From CAVVNN01 sp963838035 (GTDB lineage: Bacteria; Actinomycetota; Thermoleophilia; Solirubrobacterales; 70-9), in contig CAWIPM010000008.1 in NCBI GenBank assembly GCA_963838035.1, positions 1-64,000 on the forward strand: a DNA stretch of 64,000 bases, given 5' to 3'. A model generated the notes under the pieces. It was given only the letters and a program-made list of their open reading frames with translations. It made no database searches and had not been told where the DNA came from. Below are positions 35,158 through 43,785 of this stretch, in pieces. The translations under genes were made by a program, and so were the position numbers. The first letter of the stretch is position 1. The number at the start of each line of letters is the position of its first letter.

Positions 35158-35622
35158 CTAGGTCGGCAGCTTGCCTGCGATCACGTAGCGAAGGACATCG
35201 ACCACCTGCTCGGCGTTTCTGGCCGTCGCCTGGGCGGCTCGGTCGACCTCCTTCAGGGCGTGGTCGAGATCGGGGTCGTGGAGGGTGACGTAGGGCTTGC
35301 CGAGGGCGGCGGCGTGGCCTGCGTCGAAGGCTGCGTTCCACTGGCGGTATTTGTCGCCGAAGCGGACGACGACGACGTCGGCGGCCCGGATCAGCGTCTG
35401 GGTGCGGATCGCGTTGACTCCGGCGCCCATGTGGTCACGCCAGAAGGGCTCCGCATCGTCACCCAGCGTGCCCGTCCCCGCGTCGTCGGAGGCGGCATGG
35501 TCGGTGACCGGCGCCGAGAACGACACCGGCAGGCCCGCCTCCCGTGCTCCCGCCTCGATCCGCTCGCGCCAGTCTGAGTGGATCTCTCCGGAGAGGTAGA
35601 CGTCCCAGGTGCGCTCGGCCAC
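35158..35622 (-). CDS. YtoQ-like nucleoside 2-deoxyribosyltransferase-fold protein
   Basis: 154 residues from GTG 35622. WDVYLSGEIHSDWRERIEAG, then VSFSAPVTDHAASDDAGTGT, then IRAADVVVVRFGDKYRQWNA and DAGHAAALGKPYVTLHDPDL match the YtoQ family, which shares the nucleoside deoxyribosyltransferase fold. The true reaction is not established. It is upstream of and divergent from the MFS gene with only 18 bases between starts, so the promoters overlap. Confidence 0.85.
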   Translation of the reverse strand: MAERTWDVYLSGEIHSDWRERIEAGAREAGLPVSFSAPVTDHAASDDAGTGTLGDDAEPFWRDHMGAGVNAIRTQTLIRAADVVVVRFGDKYRQWNAAFDAGHAAALGKPYVTLHDPDLDHALKEVDRAAQATARNAEQVVDVLRYVIAGKLPT

Positions 35623-35640
35623 CCCTCTAGGGTATTTGAG

Positions 35641-37128
35641 GTGCGCGCGCGGGGCGACTACCGGTGGTGGGCCCTCTCCTGCACCAGCCTGGGAATGCTG
35701 TTGGTGGCGACTAACTCCGGGACGCTGATCATCGCCCTGCCGGACCTCGAGCGCGCACTCGGCACCTCCCTGCTCCAGCTCGTCTGGGTGATCCTCGCCT
35801 ACATGATCTCCTCGACCGTGCTGGTGCTGACCGCGGGGCGCCTCTCTGACCTGTTCGGCCGCAAGACCGCCTACGTCGCCGGCTTCCTGGTCTTCTCGGC
35901 AGCCTCGCTCGGCGCCGGCTTCTCGTCCGGCGGCGGCGAGCTGATCGCCTGGCGGATCGTGCAGGGGGTCGGCGGCGCCTTCCTCTTCGCCAACGCCGCA
36001 GCGCTCGTCACCGATGCCTTCCCGCGCGAGCAACTCGGGCTGGCGATGGGAACCAACACGATGGTCGCGGCGATCGGGTTGGTGCTGGGCCCGATCCTGG
36101 GAGGCGCCCTGGTCGCAATCTCCTGGCACTGGGTCTTTTGGTTCAACGTGCCACTCGGCCTGGCCGGCGCCGCCTGGGGCGCGCTGGTCCTGCGCGAGCT
36201 CTCCCTCCGCGACACCGAGCGCGGCCTCGACCTACTGGGCACCCTGACCTTCGTGGTCGGGCTGACCGGGCTCGTCTACGGACTCTCGCGCGGCGGCATC
36301 TCCGGCTGGGATGACCCGATGGTGATCGGCAGTCTCGCCGCCGCGGCGATCCTCCTCCCGCTCTTCGTCGTGGTCGAGAGCCGTGCCCGGGCGCCGATGC
36401 TCGACCTGACGATCTTCCGCAACCGCATGTTCGCCGCTGCCACGGGCGCCGCCTTTGTCAACGGCCTCTCCCGCTTCGCCCTGCTCTTCATCTTCGTCTT
36501 CTACTTCCAGGGGGCACAGGGCGATGACCCGATCACGGCGGGGATCAAGCTGGCGCCGATGGCGATCGGGATGCTCGTCGCCTCCCCGCTCGCCGGCATC
36601 TGGGCCGACCGCCACGGCTCGCGGATGCTCGCCGCATTGGGGATGCTGGTCAGCGCGGTCGCGCTGGCGCTGATGACGACTCTGCAGCCCGGCAGCCCCT
36701 ACTGGCAGAGCATGCTCTGGCTCCTGCTTGTCGGCGTCGGCTCGGGGATGTTCAACTCGCCGAACACGGCGGCGATGATGGGGGCCGTGCCGACCCAGCG
36801 GCGCGGAATCGCCGCAGGCGCGCGGATGATGCTGCAGAACACCGGCGCAGTGATCTCGATCGCATTCGTGCTGGCGATCGTCACCGCCGCGGTGCCCAAA
36901 CCGGTCCTCTTCAAGATCTTCTCCGGTCTCGCCGCGGGCCTCTCCGAAGCCGAGCTCGCCCCCTTCATCCACAACATGCACACGGCGTTGTGGGTGCTGG
37001 CGGCGACTTCGGTCCTCGGCGCGGGCATCTCGCTGCTGCGACCCCGGCACGAGGGTGCCGCCAGCCGGCCTGGAGCCGCTCCGGTAATCGAGGAGGCGAT
37101 CGCCGAGGAGATCGAGGCGACGCCCTGA
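35641..37128 (+). CDS. MFS transporter, DHA2 (14-helix) type
   Basis: 495 residues from GTG 35641. About 14 hydrophobic segments. Motif A is GRLSDLFGRKTAYVAGFLVF and motif C is GLVLGPILGGALVA, as in drug/proton antiporters of the DHA2 group (EmrB/QacA-like). The C-terminus is acidic (EEAIAEEIEATP). Drug or metabolite export driven by protons is expected; no regulator gene is adjacent. The downstream gene is convergent. Confidence 0.92.
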   Translation: MRARGDYRWWALSCTSLGMLLVATNSGTLIIALPDLERALGTSLLQLVWVILAYMISSTVLVLTAGRLSDLFGRKTAYVAGFLVFSAASLGAGFSSGGGELIAWRIVQGVGGAFLFANAAALVTDAFPREQLGLAMGTNTMVAAIGLVLGPILGGALVAISWHWVFWFNVPLGLAGAAWGALVLRELSLRDTERGLDLLGTLTFVVGLTGLVYGLSRGGISGWDDPMVIGSLAAAAILLPLFVVVESRARAPMLDLTIFRNRMFAAATGAAFVNGLSRFALLFIFVFYFQGAQGDDPITAGIKLAPMAIGMLVASPLAGIWADRHGSRMLAALGMLVSAVALALMTTLQPGSPYWQSMLWLLLVGVGSGMFNSPNTAAMMGAVPTQRRGIAAGARMMLQNTGAVISIAFVLAIVTAAVPKPVLFKIFSGLAAGLSEAELAPFIHNMHTALWVLAATSVLGAGISLLRPRHEGAASRPGAAPVIEEAIAEEIEATP

Positions 37129-37137
37129 GCGAGCTGC

Positions 37138-38328
37138 CTACTCCCCCGACCCGCCCCCCGCCGTCTGCTCCTCGAAGTGCTTGCTCAGCATCGTCACCTG
37201 GCCCTGGTAGTTGGAGCCGAGCTGGTCGCCGTACAGGCGCTCCGCCGGGGCGACCATCTGCTCCAGGGCCAGCTTGCAGACCGGCTGGCGGTGCTCGACC
37301 ATGAAGGGAACGTCGCGCGCACGCACCTCCAGGGCCGCCCGGCTGCCGTGGCGCCCACCAGCCGGGTCGTAGCCGAAGCCGGGGTCGAAGAACCCCGCGT
37401 AGTGGGTGCGCAGCTCGCCGGCGGTCGGGTCGTAGGCCATCATCTCGGCGGCGATCTGCGGCGGGATGCAGACGCCCTCGGCGGAGAGCAGCAGGTAGAA
37501 GATCTCCGGCTCGAGGACGATCCGCCCGCCCGGCTCGGGGTAGACCGGGTCCCAGTAGTCGGTCCAGCGGTAGGCGCGGATCCGCGAGAGGTCGACGGGA
37601 AGGCTGTTCTTCTTGGCCCTGTAGCCGACCACCCGGTCGCCGGGGCCGGAGAGGTCGACGCTGAGGAAGAGCCCGTCGGCGACCGCCAGCTCGGACTCGC
37701 GCAGTGCGTGGGAGTCGAGGTAGAGCAAGGGGAACTCGGCCTGCAGGCGTCGGATGTCGTCGTCGCGCAGGCGCGCATCGCCCTGGGCCAGCCGCAGCTG
37801 GTTCAGCGAGAGGCCCGTCTTCACCTGGATCGCGAAGGAGCGCGGCACGACCTCCAGGTACAGCTTGCCGCGGTAGCCGGGGCGGATCTCGTCGAAACGG
37901 TGGTGGCGGTCGGTGATCACCCGGGTGAAGACGTCCAGCCGCCCGGTCGAGCTCTTGGGGTTCGCCTTCGCCCGCACGTCGTCGGGCAACGCCAGCTCCT
38001 CGATCAGCGGCACCAGGTAAGGCCTGTCGCGCTCGAGGACCGCGCCATCGCGCAGGTCGACCTTCTGGAAGGCGAGCCCCTCGATCTTTTCCTCCACCGT
38101 AGACTCGACGTCGGGGAGAAAGCTGCAGCGCAGCGCCCAGGCAAAGTCGCCGAGGCGGAGGTCGATGCTGGCGGGCTGGATCGCCTCGGGGCGGATGCGG
38201 TAGTCGCCCGAGGTGACCCACTCCGCCTCGATCGCCCTGGTCAGCGCCTGCGAGGGAAGCACGCCGACGGTGGCGGAGGCCGCGCCCGCGCCGCCTGCGC
38301 CGGCGCCCACTGTCGCCGCGTCGTTCAT
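37138..38328 (-). CDS. dcd: 2'-deoxycytidine 5'-triphosphate deaminase, long two-domain form
   Basis: 396 residues, about twice normal Dcd, because two dUTPase-fold domains are joined. Domain 1 has KANPKSSTGRLDVFTRVITD, the substrate and trimer motif; domain 2 has HYAGFFDPGFGYDPAGG. Such long Dcd proteins convert dCTP to dUTP to supply dTMP synthesis. The first 22 residues (Ala/Gly-rich) are disordered. It sits near a MerR gene on the same strand 70 bases upstream; dTMP kinase is elsewhere in the window. Confidence 0.88.
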   Translation of the reverse strand: MNDAATVGAGAGGAGAASATVGVLPSQALTRAIEAEWVTSGDYRIRPEAIQPASIDLRLGDFAWALRCSFLPDVESTVEEKIEGLAFQKVDLRDGAVLERDRPYLVPLIEELALPDDVRAKANPKSSTGRLDVFTRVITDRHHRFDEIRPGYRGKLYLEVVPRSFAIQVKTGLSLNQLRLAQGDARLRDDDIRRLQAEFPLLYLDSHALRESELAVADGLFLSVDLSGPGDRVVGYRAKKNSLPVDLSRIRAYRWTDYWDPVYPEPGGRIVLEPEIFYLLLSAEGVCIPPQIAAEMMAYDPTAGELRTHYAGFFDPGFGYDPAGGRHGSRAALEVRARDVPFMVEHRQPVCKLALEQMVAPAERLYGDQLGSNYQGQVTMLSKHFEEQTAGGGSGE

Positions 38329-38398
38329 CGGGAAAGACTATGCGGGGCGCGCCGACGGTGGATGAGAAGGGGGCGCAAATTCCGCGAACCGCAGACGC

Positions 38399-39184
38399 TC
38401 AGCGGCGGCGGCGCTTCTTGCGCGGCGGCGCTTCGCGGGCCGCGGCCTGCAGGGTGCGTTCGCTCGCCTTCTCGGTTGCCTCACCCATGGTTAGCTGGAA
38501 CATCGCCAGCAGGGCGCTGGAGGCAAGCGGGCGGACCTGGTCGAGAGCCTCGCGGACCTTGGGCCAATCCTCCTCGGGACGGCCGGCGCGGTCGAAGGGC
38601 TCCCAGATCTGGCGGACGAAGATGTCGACGAAGGCGGCGGCGATGCGCTCGGAGTGGCGGCGCAGGGCGGCGGCGGTCTCCAGCGCGGCCTCGGGGCCGA
38701 TGCCGAGGGCGGCGAGCTCGGCGCCCGCCCGCTGCAGGCGTGGGCTGATCACCTCGATGCGGCCATCGGGAAGGGCGCGGAGGATGCCGAGCGCTTCCGC
38801 CCGCTTCAGCAGCTTGGGGTCGGGCGAGCTCCCTCCCCCCCACGTCTCCACCAGCTCGGCGGCATCGACGATTTCGGGAGTCTCGTCCTCGTAGGGAGCA
38901 CGGAGGGCGCGAGCGAAGTCGAGGATCTCGGTGCCGCTGTCGCCGGCATTCTCGAGCAGGCGGCGGATCGCCTCCAGGTTGAGGCCGTCCGCCTGCATCT
39001 CGCGGGTAATGGCGATGCGGGCGACGTGCTCCTCCCCGTAGTAGCCGGTGCGGCCGCGCACCACGGGCGGCGGCAGCAGCCCCTTGGTCTGGTGAGCGCG
39101 GATGTTGCGTACGGTCATGCCGGTCCGACGCGCCAGCTCGCCGATCGTCATCTCCGCCTGCAGCGCATCGCCGGGCTCGCTCAT
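38399..39184 (-). CDS. MerR-family transcriptional regulator
   Basis: 261 residues from ATG 39184 (an upstream ATG at 39214 would overlap the SDR gene end). The winged helix is MTIGELARRTGMTVRNIRAH then KGLLPPPVVRGRTGYYGEEH, and the coiled helix IAITREMQADGLNLEAIRRL. The C-terminal 150 residues form a helical domain ending in a basic tail (PPRKKRRRR). No metal-binding Cys. Effector unknown. Confidence 0.9.
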   Translation of the reverse strand: MSEPGDALQAEMTIGELARRTGMTVRNIRAHQTKGLLPPPVVRGRTGYYGEEHVARIAITREMQADGLNLEAIRRLLENAGDSGTEILDFARALRAPYEDETPEIVDAAELVETWGGGSSPDPKLLKRAEALGILRALPDGRIEVISPRLQRAGAELAALGIGPEAALETAAALRRHSERIAAAFVDIFVRQIWEPFDRAGRPEEDWPKVREALDQVRPLASSALLAMFQLTMGEATEKASERTLQAAAREAPPRKKRRRR

Positions 39185-39210
39185 CGCCTTATGGTAGGCG
39201 GCAATCCGCC

Positions 39211-39927
39211 TCACCCTCTCGCCATCAGCGGAAGGCGCTGGCCGTTCATCTTCTCCGCGGCGTCGGAGCAGACGAAGGCGATCGCCTCGGCGACGTGCTC
39301 GGCGGGAGTGAAGGTGGGGAACTCCCTGCCCGGGCTCTCGGCGCGCATCTGCGGGGTGAGGATGGCGTCGACGACGACGATGTTGGCCGTTGCGCTGGTG
39401 CCGGCAAAGCCGTCGGCGAGGGCAAGGGTCCAGGCCTCGGCCGCCGCCTTGGCCGCAGCGTAGGCGGCGTTGGAGTCGGTCGGCGACTGGGCCTGCTTGG
39501 CGGAGACGAGGACGAAGCGGCCGTTGGGGCTTGCTGCGAGCTGCTCGTGGAAGGCGCGGGTGGTGTTCTGGACGGTCCTTATGAGAAGGTCGTGCAGGAG
39601 CTCCCAGTCGGAGAGCGGCGCCTCATGCAGGGGCGCGCCGCCGCGCCAGCCGCCGACCAGGTGCAGCAGGCAATCGACCCGGCCGAGGCGCTCGACGAGC
39701 CCGGCGCACCACTCCCGCGGCGCTCCCTCGTCGAGCAGGTCGACGACCCGGCCGTCCCAGCGATCCCCGGGAAGCCCGAGGCCGGCGCCGAGCGCATCGA
39801 GCTTGGCCTGATCACGATCGGTGCCGGCGACGATCGCGCCCGCCTCGGCAAACCGCTCCGCAACCACGGGCCCGAGCCCGCCGCCAACCCCGGCTATGGC
39901 GACAACGCGGCCGTCGAGGGAACTCAT
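39211..39927 (-). CDS. Short-chain dehydrogenase/reductase
   Basis: 238 residues. NAD(P)-binding GVGGGLGPVVAERFAEAGAI (a G-x3-G-x-G variant), catalytic Ser in FVLVSAKQAQSP and Tyr-Lys in NAAYAAAKAAAEAW. The Asp in VAGTDRDQAKLD suggests NAD. The ATG is just two bases after the tRNA-Tyr 3' end on the same strand, so there is no room for a ribosome binding site; the mRNA would be leaderless after tRNA processing. Confidence 0.88.
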   Translation of the reverse strand: MSSLDGRVVAIAGVGGGLGPVVAERFAEAGAIVAGTDRDQAKLDALGAGLGLPGDRWDGRVVDLLDEGAPREWCAGLVERLGRVDCLLHLVGGWRGGAPLHEAPLSDWELLHDLLIRTVQNTTRAFHEQLAASPNGRFVLVSAKQAQSPTDSNAAYAAAKAAAEAWTLALADGFAGTSATANIVVVDAILTPQMRAESPGREFPTFTPAEHVAEAIAFVCSDAAEKMNGQRLPLMARG

Positions 39928-39928
39928 A

Positions 39929-40010
39929 TGGGGGAGGCAGGATTCGAACCTGCGTAGGCAGAGCCAACGGGTTTACAGCCCGTCTCCTTTAACCACTCGG
40001 ACACTCCCCC
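39929..40010 (-). tRNA. tRNA-Tyr (GTA)
   Basis: 82 bases with a long variable arm. Read on the minus strand: acceptor GGGGGAG with CTCCCCC, discriminator A, anticodon stem and loop ACGGG-CTGTAAA-CCCGT (anticodon GTA), variable arm TGGCTCTGCCTAC, T-arm GCAGG-TTCGAAT-CCTGC. CCA is not encoded. It immediately precedes the SDR start codon. Confidence 0.96.
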
Positions 40011-40053
40011 GGGGCGATGGAGAGGCGATTCTAGAGGGGACGAACGGTCACGG

Positions 40054-40431
40054 CTAGGAGGCGACGCCGAGGCGCTCGGCCATCCGTTCGTTGAAGCGGG
40101 TGAGGGCGGACATCGGGCGCATGAACACGGTGAGCTCGGCGACGCGTCCCTCCTCGTCCAGCTCGAGCAAGTCGATGCCCTCCAGCTCGCGGTCCTCGAC
40201 CCGGGCCTTGAAGCGCAGCGCGACGCTGCGCTCGCCGGCGAGCTCGTCTACGTAGGCGAGGTCCTCCAGGGTCGCGGCAACGTGGGTGAGGACCTGGGTT
40301 ACGATCTCGCGCCCCTCGAAGCCACGGAAGAGGATCGGGCTGTGGAGGACGACGTCGTCGCGCAGCGTCTCGGCCAGCAGCTCGAGGTCCTTGGCTTCGG
40401 CGGCGCGGCGGAACGGGTGCGGCTCGGCCAT
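40054..40431 (-). CDS. SnoaL/NTF2-like protein
   Basis: 125 residues with the alpha+beta cone layout: a first helix (FRRAAEAKDLELLAETLRDD), then VVLHSPILFRGFEGREIVTQ, and later strands VALRFKARVEDRELEGIDLL and RVAELTVFMRP. Members of this fold are enzymes, carriers or immunity proteins; no active-site residues decide here. It is 44 bases upstream of the tRNA-Tyr on the same strand and divergent from the nitroreductase-like gene. Confidence 0.8.
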   Translation of the reverse strand: MAEPHPFRRAAEAKDLELLAETLRDDVVLHSPILFRGFEGREIVTQVLTHVAATLEDLAYVDELAGERSVALRFKARVEDRELEGIDLLELDEEGRVAELTVFMRPMSALTRFNERMAERLGVAS

Positions 40432-40510
40432 CGCGGCAACTCTACGGCACCACGGCGGGGCGCAGCGGGCGTCCCAACGGACGGCGGGACGGGCGTGAAA
40501 TACTCGCGCC

Positions 40511-40969
40511 GTGCCGAGCGACCGGTTCTACTCGCGGCTCTCGACCTCGATGGGTGCGACGGCTCTGCGCTGGACCGGGAAGCTGAACGTTCCGCTCTAC
40601 AGGCTCAGCGGCGGGCGGATCGGCGGGAGGGTCGGCAGGGCGCCGGTGCTACTGCTCACCACGACGGGTCGGAAGTCAGGCGAGCCGCGCACGGCGCCGG
40701 TCGTCTACCTGGCCGACGGCGAGCGCCAGATCGTGATCGGGTCGAATGCGGGACACAGGAACGAGCCCGCCTGGTCGCTCAACCTGAAGGCGAACCCGGA
40801 GGCCGAGATCGAGATCGGCCGCAGACGCCGAAAGGTCAGGGCTCGCGTCGCCGAGGGCGAGGAGCGCGCAGCGCTGTGGCGAAGGTCCAACGAGCAGTTC
40901 GCCGGCTTCGACAACTACAGGGAGCGCACCGACCGCGACATCGCCCTCTTCGTCCTGGATCCCCGCTAA
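40511..40969 (+). CDS. F420-type nitroreductase-family (DDN-like) oxidoreductase
   Basis: 152 residues from GTG 40511. The DDN signature is clear: PVLLLTTTGRKSGEPRTAPV, VYLADGERQIVIGSNAGHRN, EPAWSLNLKANPEAEIEIGR. Proteins of this family bind the deazaflavin F420 and reduce diverse substrates; they are typical of actinobacteria. The last 4 bases overlap the convergent sigma factor gene. Confidence 0.93.
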   Translation: MPSDRFYSRLSTSMGATALRWTGKLNVPLYRLSGGRIGGRVGRAPVLLLTTTGRKSGEPRTAPVVYLADGERQIVIGSNAGHRNEPAWSLNLKANPEAEIEIGRRRRKVRARVAEGEERAALWRRSNEQFAGFDNYRERTDRDIALFVLDPR

Positions 40970-42105
40970 CCCGCTTCGCGCAGCATCTGCGCCTCGGGGA
41001 GGCGCTTCAGTTTCTTCAGGGTGTTGTTCTCGATCTGGCGGATCCGCTCGCGGGTCACGCCGAAGGTGCGGCCGACCTCCTCCAGGGTCAGCGGCTCCAG
41101 TCCGGAGAGGCCATAGCGCAACTCGATCACCTGGCGCTCCCGCTCGGGCAGGGCGTCGAGCGCCTTGCGCACGCCCTCCTTCTGGAGGTGCTCACTCGCT
41201 TCCTCGAACGGCTCCAACACCGCGTCGTCGGCGACGAAGTCCCCCAGCTCAGAGTCGTCCTCGTCGCCGACGGGCTTCTCCAGCGAGACCGGCAGCTGGG
41301 CGACGCGCAGGATGTCGCGCACTTCGGACACCGACCAGCGCAGCTCCTCGGCGATCTCGTCCGGCTCCGGCTCGCGCCCGAGCTTCTGCACGAGCTGACG
41401 CTCCACGTGGGCGACGCGGTTCAGCTTCTCGACCATGTGCACCGGGATGCGGATCGTCCGCGCCTTGTCGGCGATCGCCCGTGTGACCGCCTGGCGGATC
41501 CACCAGGTCGCGTAGGTGGAGAACTTGTAGCCGCGTCGGTAATCGAACTTCTCCACCGCACGGATCAGCCCCAGCGAGCCCTCCTGGATCAGGTCGAGGA
41601 AGCTCAACCCGCGGCCCAAATAGCCTTTCGCGATCGAGACGACCAGGCGCAGGTTCGCCTCGACCATCTGCCGCTTCGCCAGCATGTCGCCGCGCTCGAT
41701 CCGCTTCGCCAGCTCCACCTCCTGAGCCGCTGTCAACAGGTCGACCTGGCCGATCGATCGCAGGTAGAGGCGCAGTGAATCGAGGCTGGGTTCGACGGTG
41801 AGGTCGAGCTCGGTCCTCTTCGGCTGGCCGTTCGCCTCGGCCCCCCGTTGCTCCTTGTAGGCACTGACGCCGTCCTCGGCGATGACGTCGACGCCGTGCT
41901 CGATCAGGTGGGCGTGGAGGCCGCTGACCTGCTCCTTGGTCACCTCGACCTCCTCCAGGGTGGAGGCGATCTGCTCGAAAGTTAGATAGCCACGCTCGCG
42001 CCCGAGCGCGATCAGGCTGCGCAGCTCCTCCGAGTCGGCGAGCGGCTGCTCGCCCGAATCCTGATCCAGCCCTTGCGGGACGGTATCCAGCGGTTCGATC
42101 GTCAC
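40966..42105 (-). CDS. rpoD: RNA polymerase sigma factor, RpoD/SigA type
   Basis: 379 residues from GTG 42105. Region 1.1-like head (about 1-80), region 1.2 SLRLYLRSIGQVDLLTAAQE, region 2 ANLRLVVSIAKGYLGRGLSF and KFSTYATWWIRQAVTRAIAD, region 3 HMVEKLNRVAHVERQLVQKL, region 4 LTLEEVGRTFGVTRERIRQI. All core regions are intact, as in a primary or near-primary sigma factor. A TATACT box (42170-42175, minus strand) lies about 65 bases upstream as a possible -10 element. Confidence 0.95.
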   Translation of the reverse strand: MTIEPLDTVPQGLDQDSGEQPLADSEELRSLIALGRERGYLTFEQIASTLEEVEVTKEQVSGLHAHLIEHGVDVIAEDGVSAYKEQRGAEANGQPKRTELDLTVEPSLDSLRLYLRSIGQVDLLTAAQEVELAKRIERGDMLAKRQMVEANLRLVVSIAKGYLGRGLSFLDLIQEGSLGLIRAVEKFDYRRGYKFSTYATWWIRQAVTRAIADKARTIRIPVHMVEKLNRVAHVERQLVQKLGREPEPDEIAEELRWSVSEVRDILRVAQLPVSLEKPVGDEDDSELGDFVADDAVLEPFEEASEHLQKEGVRKALDALPERERQVIELRYGLSGLEPLTLEEVGRTFGVTRERIRQIENNTLKKLKRLPEAQMLREAG

Positions 42106-42169
42106 TGCCTCCGGTGAACCCTCTCCCCATTCCCGGGGGGATGCCGGCCCTGAGGCTCCGGCCCGCGAA

Positions 42170-42175
42170 GTATAG
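42170..42175 (-). promoter_or_regulatory. Possible -10 box of the sigma factor gene
   Basis: TATACT on the minus strand, 65 bases upstream of the GTG. It stands out in a GC-rich spacer, but no good -35 hexamer is found 17 bases further. The spacer 42106-42243 is shared with the divergent cyclohydrolase gene. Confidence 0.35.
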
Positions 42176-42243
42176 GCAGAAGCCCTATCGCGATCTGCGG
42201 CGGGACAGCGACCGCGGCCAGGGTTGCTTACCCTTCATAAGCG

Positions 42244-43239
42244 ATGGCCTCGCCGACCGCATCCACCGCCACCGACGTCCAGGCCTCCGTGCCCGCAACC
42301 GAGGTCAGCCTGTCGCGGGTCGGGGTCACTGGTGTGGAGAAGGTGATCCGGGTGAAGGCCGACGGCGCCGAGAACCTCTTCCACGCCGACTTCGAGTGCT
42401 TCGTCGACCTCGAGCCGCGCCAGGCGGGGGTTCACATGTCGCGCTTCGAGGAGATCGTCGGCGAGGCGATCGACGCGGTGGTGCTCGGCGAGGCGTTCCG
42501 CGCCGAGACCCTCGCTGCCCACATCGCCCAGCGTGTGCGCGAGCGCCAGGGTGGTCTTCGCGCCGAGGTCTCAGTCACCGCGCGCTACCCCGAGACCGTC
42601 TCCACCCCCGCCACGGGGCACCCCACTCAGGAGATCTACACCCTCTTCGGCACCGCGGTCGACTCCGAGCAGGGGACGCGAACGCTGACCGGCGTACAGG
42701 CCCAGGGGATGACCGCCTGCCCCTGCGCCCAGGAGATGGTCGCCGACCTCGCCCGCGAACGCCTGGTCGAGCAGGGCTTCGACGGCGAGGAGATCGAGCG
42801 GGTCATCGATGCCGTGCCGATCGCAACCCACAACCAGCGCGGCATCGGCACGCTCTGGATCGGCTGCCCCGAGGGCGGCGACGCATGGGTCGACGCACCC
42901 GAGCTGTTGCGGATCGTCGAGCAGTCGATGAGCTCGGAGATCTACGAGCTGATGAAGCGCCCGGACGAGCTGGCCGTGGTCGCCAAGGCCCACTCCCAGC
43001 CGCGCTTCGTCGAGGACTGCGTGCGGGAGATGGTGCGGCGCATAGTCGAGGACTACCCGGAGCTGCCGGCTGAGGGCTTTGTCATGGCCCGACAGAGGAA
43101 CCTGGAGACGATCCACCGCCACGATGTGGTCGCCGAGCGCTATGGCCGACTCGCCGACCTCCGCGAAGAGCTGTCAAGCGGCAACCATCAGCGCCGGCAC
43201 CTGACTATGCGCGAGTGGCTGGAGGCGCCGAGCGCCTAA
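42244..43239 (+). CDS. GTP cyclohydrolase, FolE2/MptA family
   Basis: 331 residues of the type IB cyclohydrolase family, which opens GTP to give dihydroneopterin triphosphate (FolE2) or the cyclic phosphate (archaeal MptA). Key segments: HMSRFEEIVGEAIDAVVLGE, the Cys motif GVQAQGMTACPCAQEM, and ATHNQRGIGTLWIG. The HNQR and ACPCAQ context looks closer to archaeal MptA than to typical FolE2, but this is judged by eye. It feeds folate or another pterin (F420-using organisms may use MptA-like enzymes). The 3' end overlaps pgsA by 35 bases. Confidence 0.88.
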   Translation: MASPTASTATDVQASVPATEVSLSRVGVTGVEKVIRVKADGAENLFHADFECFVDLEPRQAGVHMSRFEEIVGEAIDAVVLGEAFRAETLAAHIAQRVRERQGGLRAEVSVTARYPETVSTPATGHPTQEIYTLFGTAVDSEQGTRTLTGVQAQGMTACPCAQEMVADLARERLVEQGFDGEEIERVIDAVPIATHNQRGIGTLWIGCPEGGDAWVDAPELLRIVEQSMSSEIYELMKRPDELAVVAKAHSQPRFVEDCVREMVRRIVEDYPELPAEGFVMARQRNLETIHRHDVVAERYGRLADLREELSSGNHQRRHLTMREWLEAPSA

Positions 43240-43780
43240 CCCGGCGGCGCTCCGCCTCGATCCGGCGCCGGAGGCCGAGGAAGTAGTCGGCGCCGCTGAT
43301 GACGGTGGCGGCGACGGCGCAGTAGACGAGGAGGTTGACCCAGAGGGGGGCGGGGTCCTCGGCGATCAGGGCGAAGACAGCGGCGATCTGCAGAACCGTC
43401 TTGATCTTGCCCAACCAGCTGGCGGCGATGACGATGCCGCGCTCGGCGGCGATCGCGCGCAGGCCGGTGACGGCGATCTCCCGGGCGATGATCACCATCG
43501 CCACCCAGGCTTCGAGCCGGTGCAGAGAGACCAGCGAGACCAGCGCGGCGACGATCAGCAGCTTGTCCGCGAGCGGGTCCATCAGCTTGCCGAAGGTGGT
43601 CACGGCGTCACGCGAGCGGGCGAAATAGCCGTCGAGGCCGTCCGTCGCCGCCGCCAGTGCAAAGACCGCGGCGGCCAACGCGTCGCCGTTCGGCGTCTCC
43701 CCGAGGAGCGCCACGACGACTACGGGGACCGCGAGGATGCGCAGCAGGGTGAGGAAGTTTGGGAGATTGAGCGGGAACAT
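43205..43780 (-). CDS. pgsA: CDP-diacylglycerol-glycerol-3-phosphate phosphatidyltransferase
   Basis: 191 residues. The CDP-alcohol phosphotransferase motif is complete: DGLDGYFARSRDAVTTFGKL followed by MDPLADK (D-G-x2-A-R-x8-G-x3-D-x3-D). Five or so membrane helices, starting NLPNFLTLLRILAVPVVVVA. It makes phosphatidylglycerol phosphate in the membrane. It follows the MMPL gene by 5 bases on the same strand, likely one message. Confidence 0.93.
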   Translation of the reverse strand: MFPLNLPNFLTLLRILAVPVVVVALLGETPNGDALAAAVFALAAATDGLDGYFARSRDAVTTFGKLMDPLADKLLIVAALVSLVSLHRLEAWVAMVIIAREIAVTGLRAIAAERGIVIAASWLGKIKTVLQIAAVFALIAEDPAPLWVNLLVYCAVAATVISGADYFLGLRRRIEAERRRVRRSAPPATRA

Positions 43781-43785
43781 CCCGC

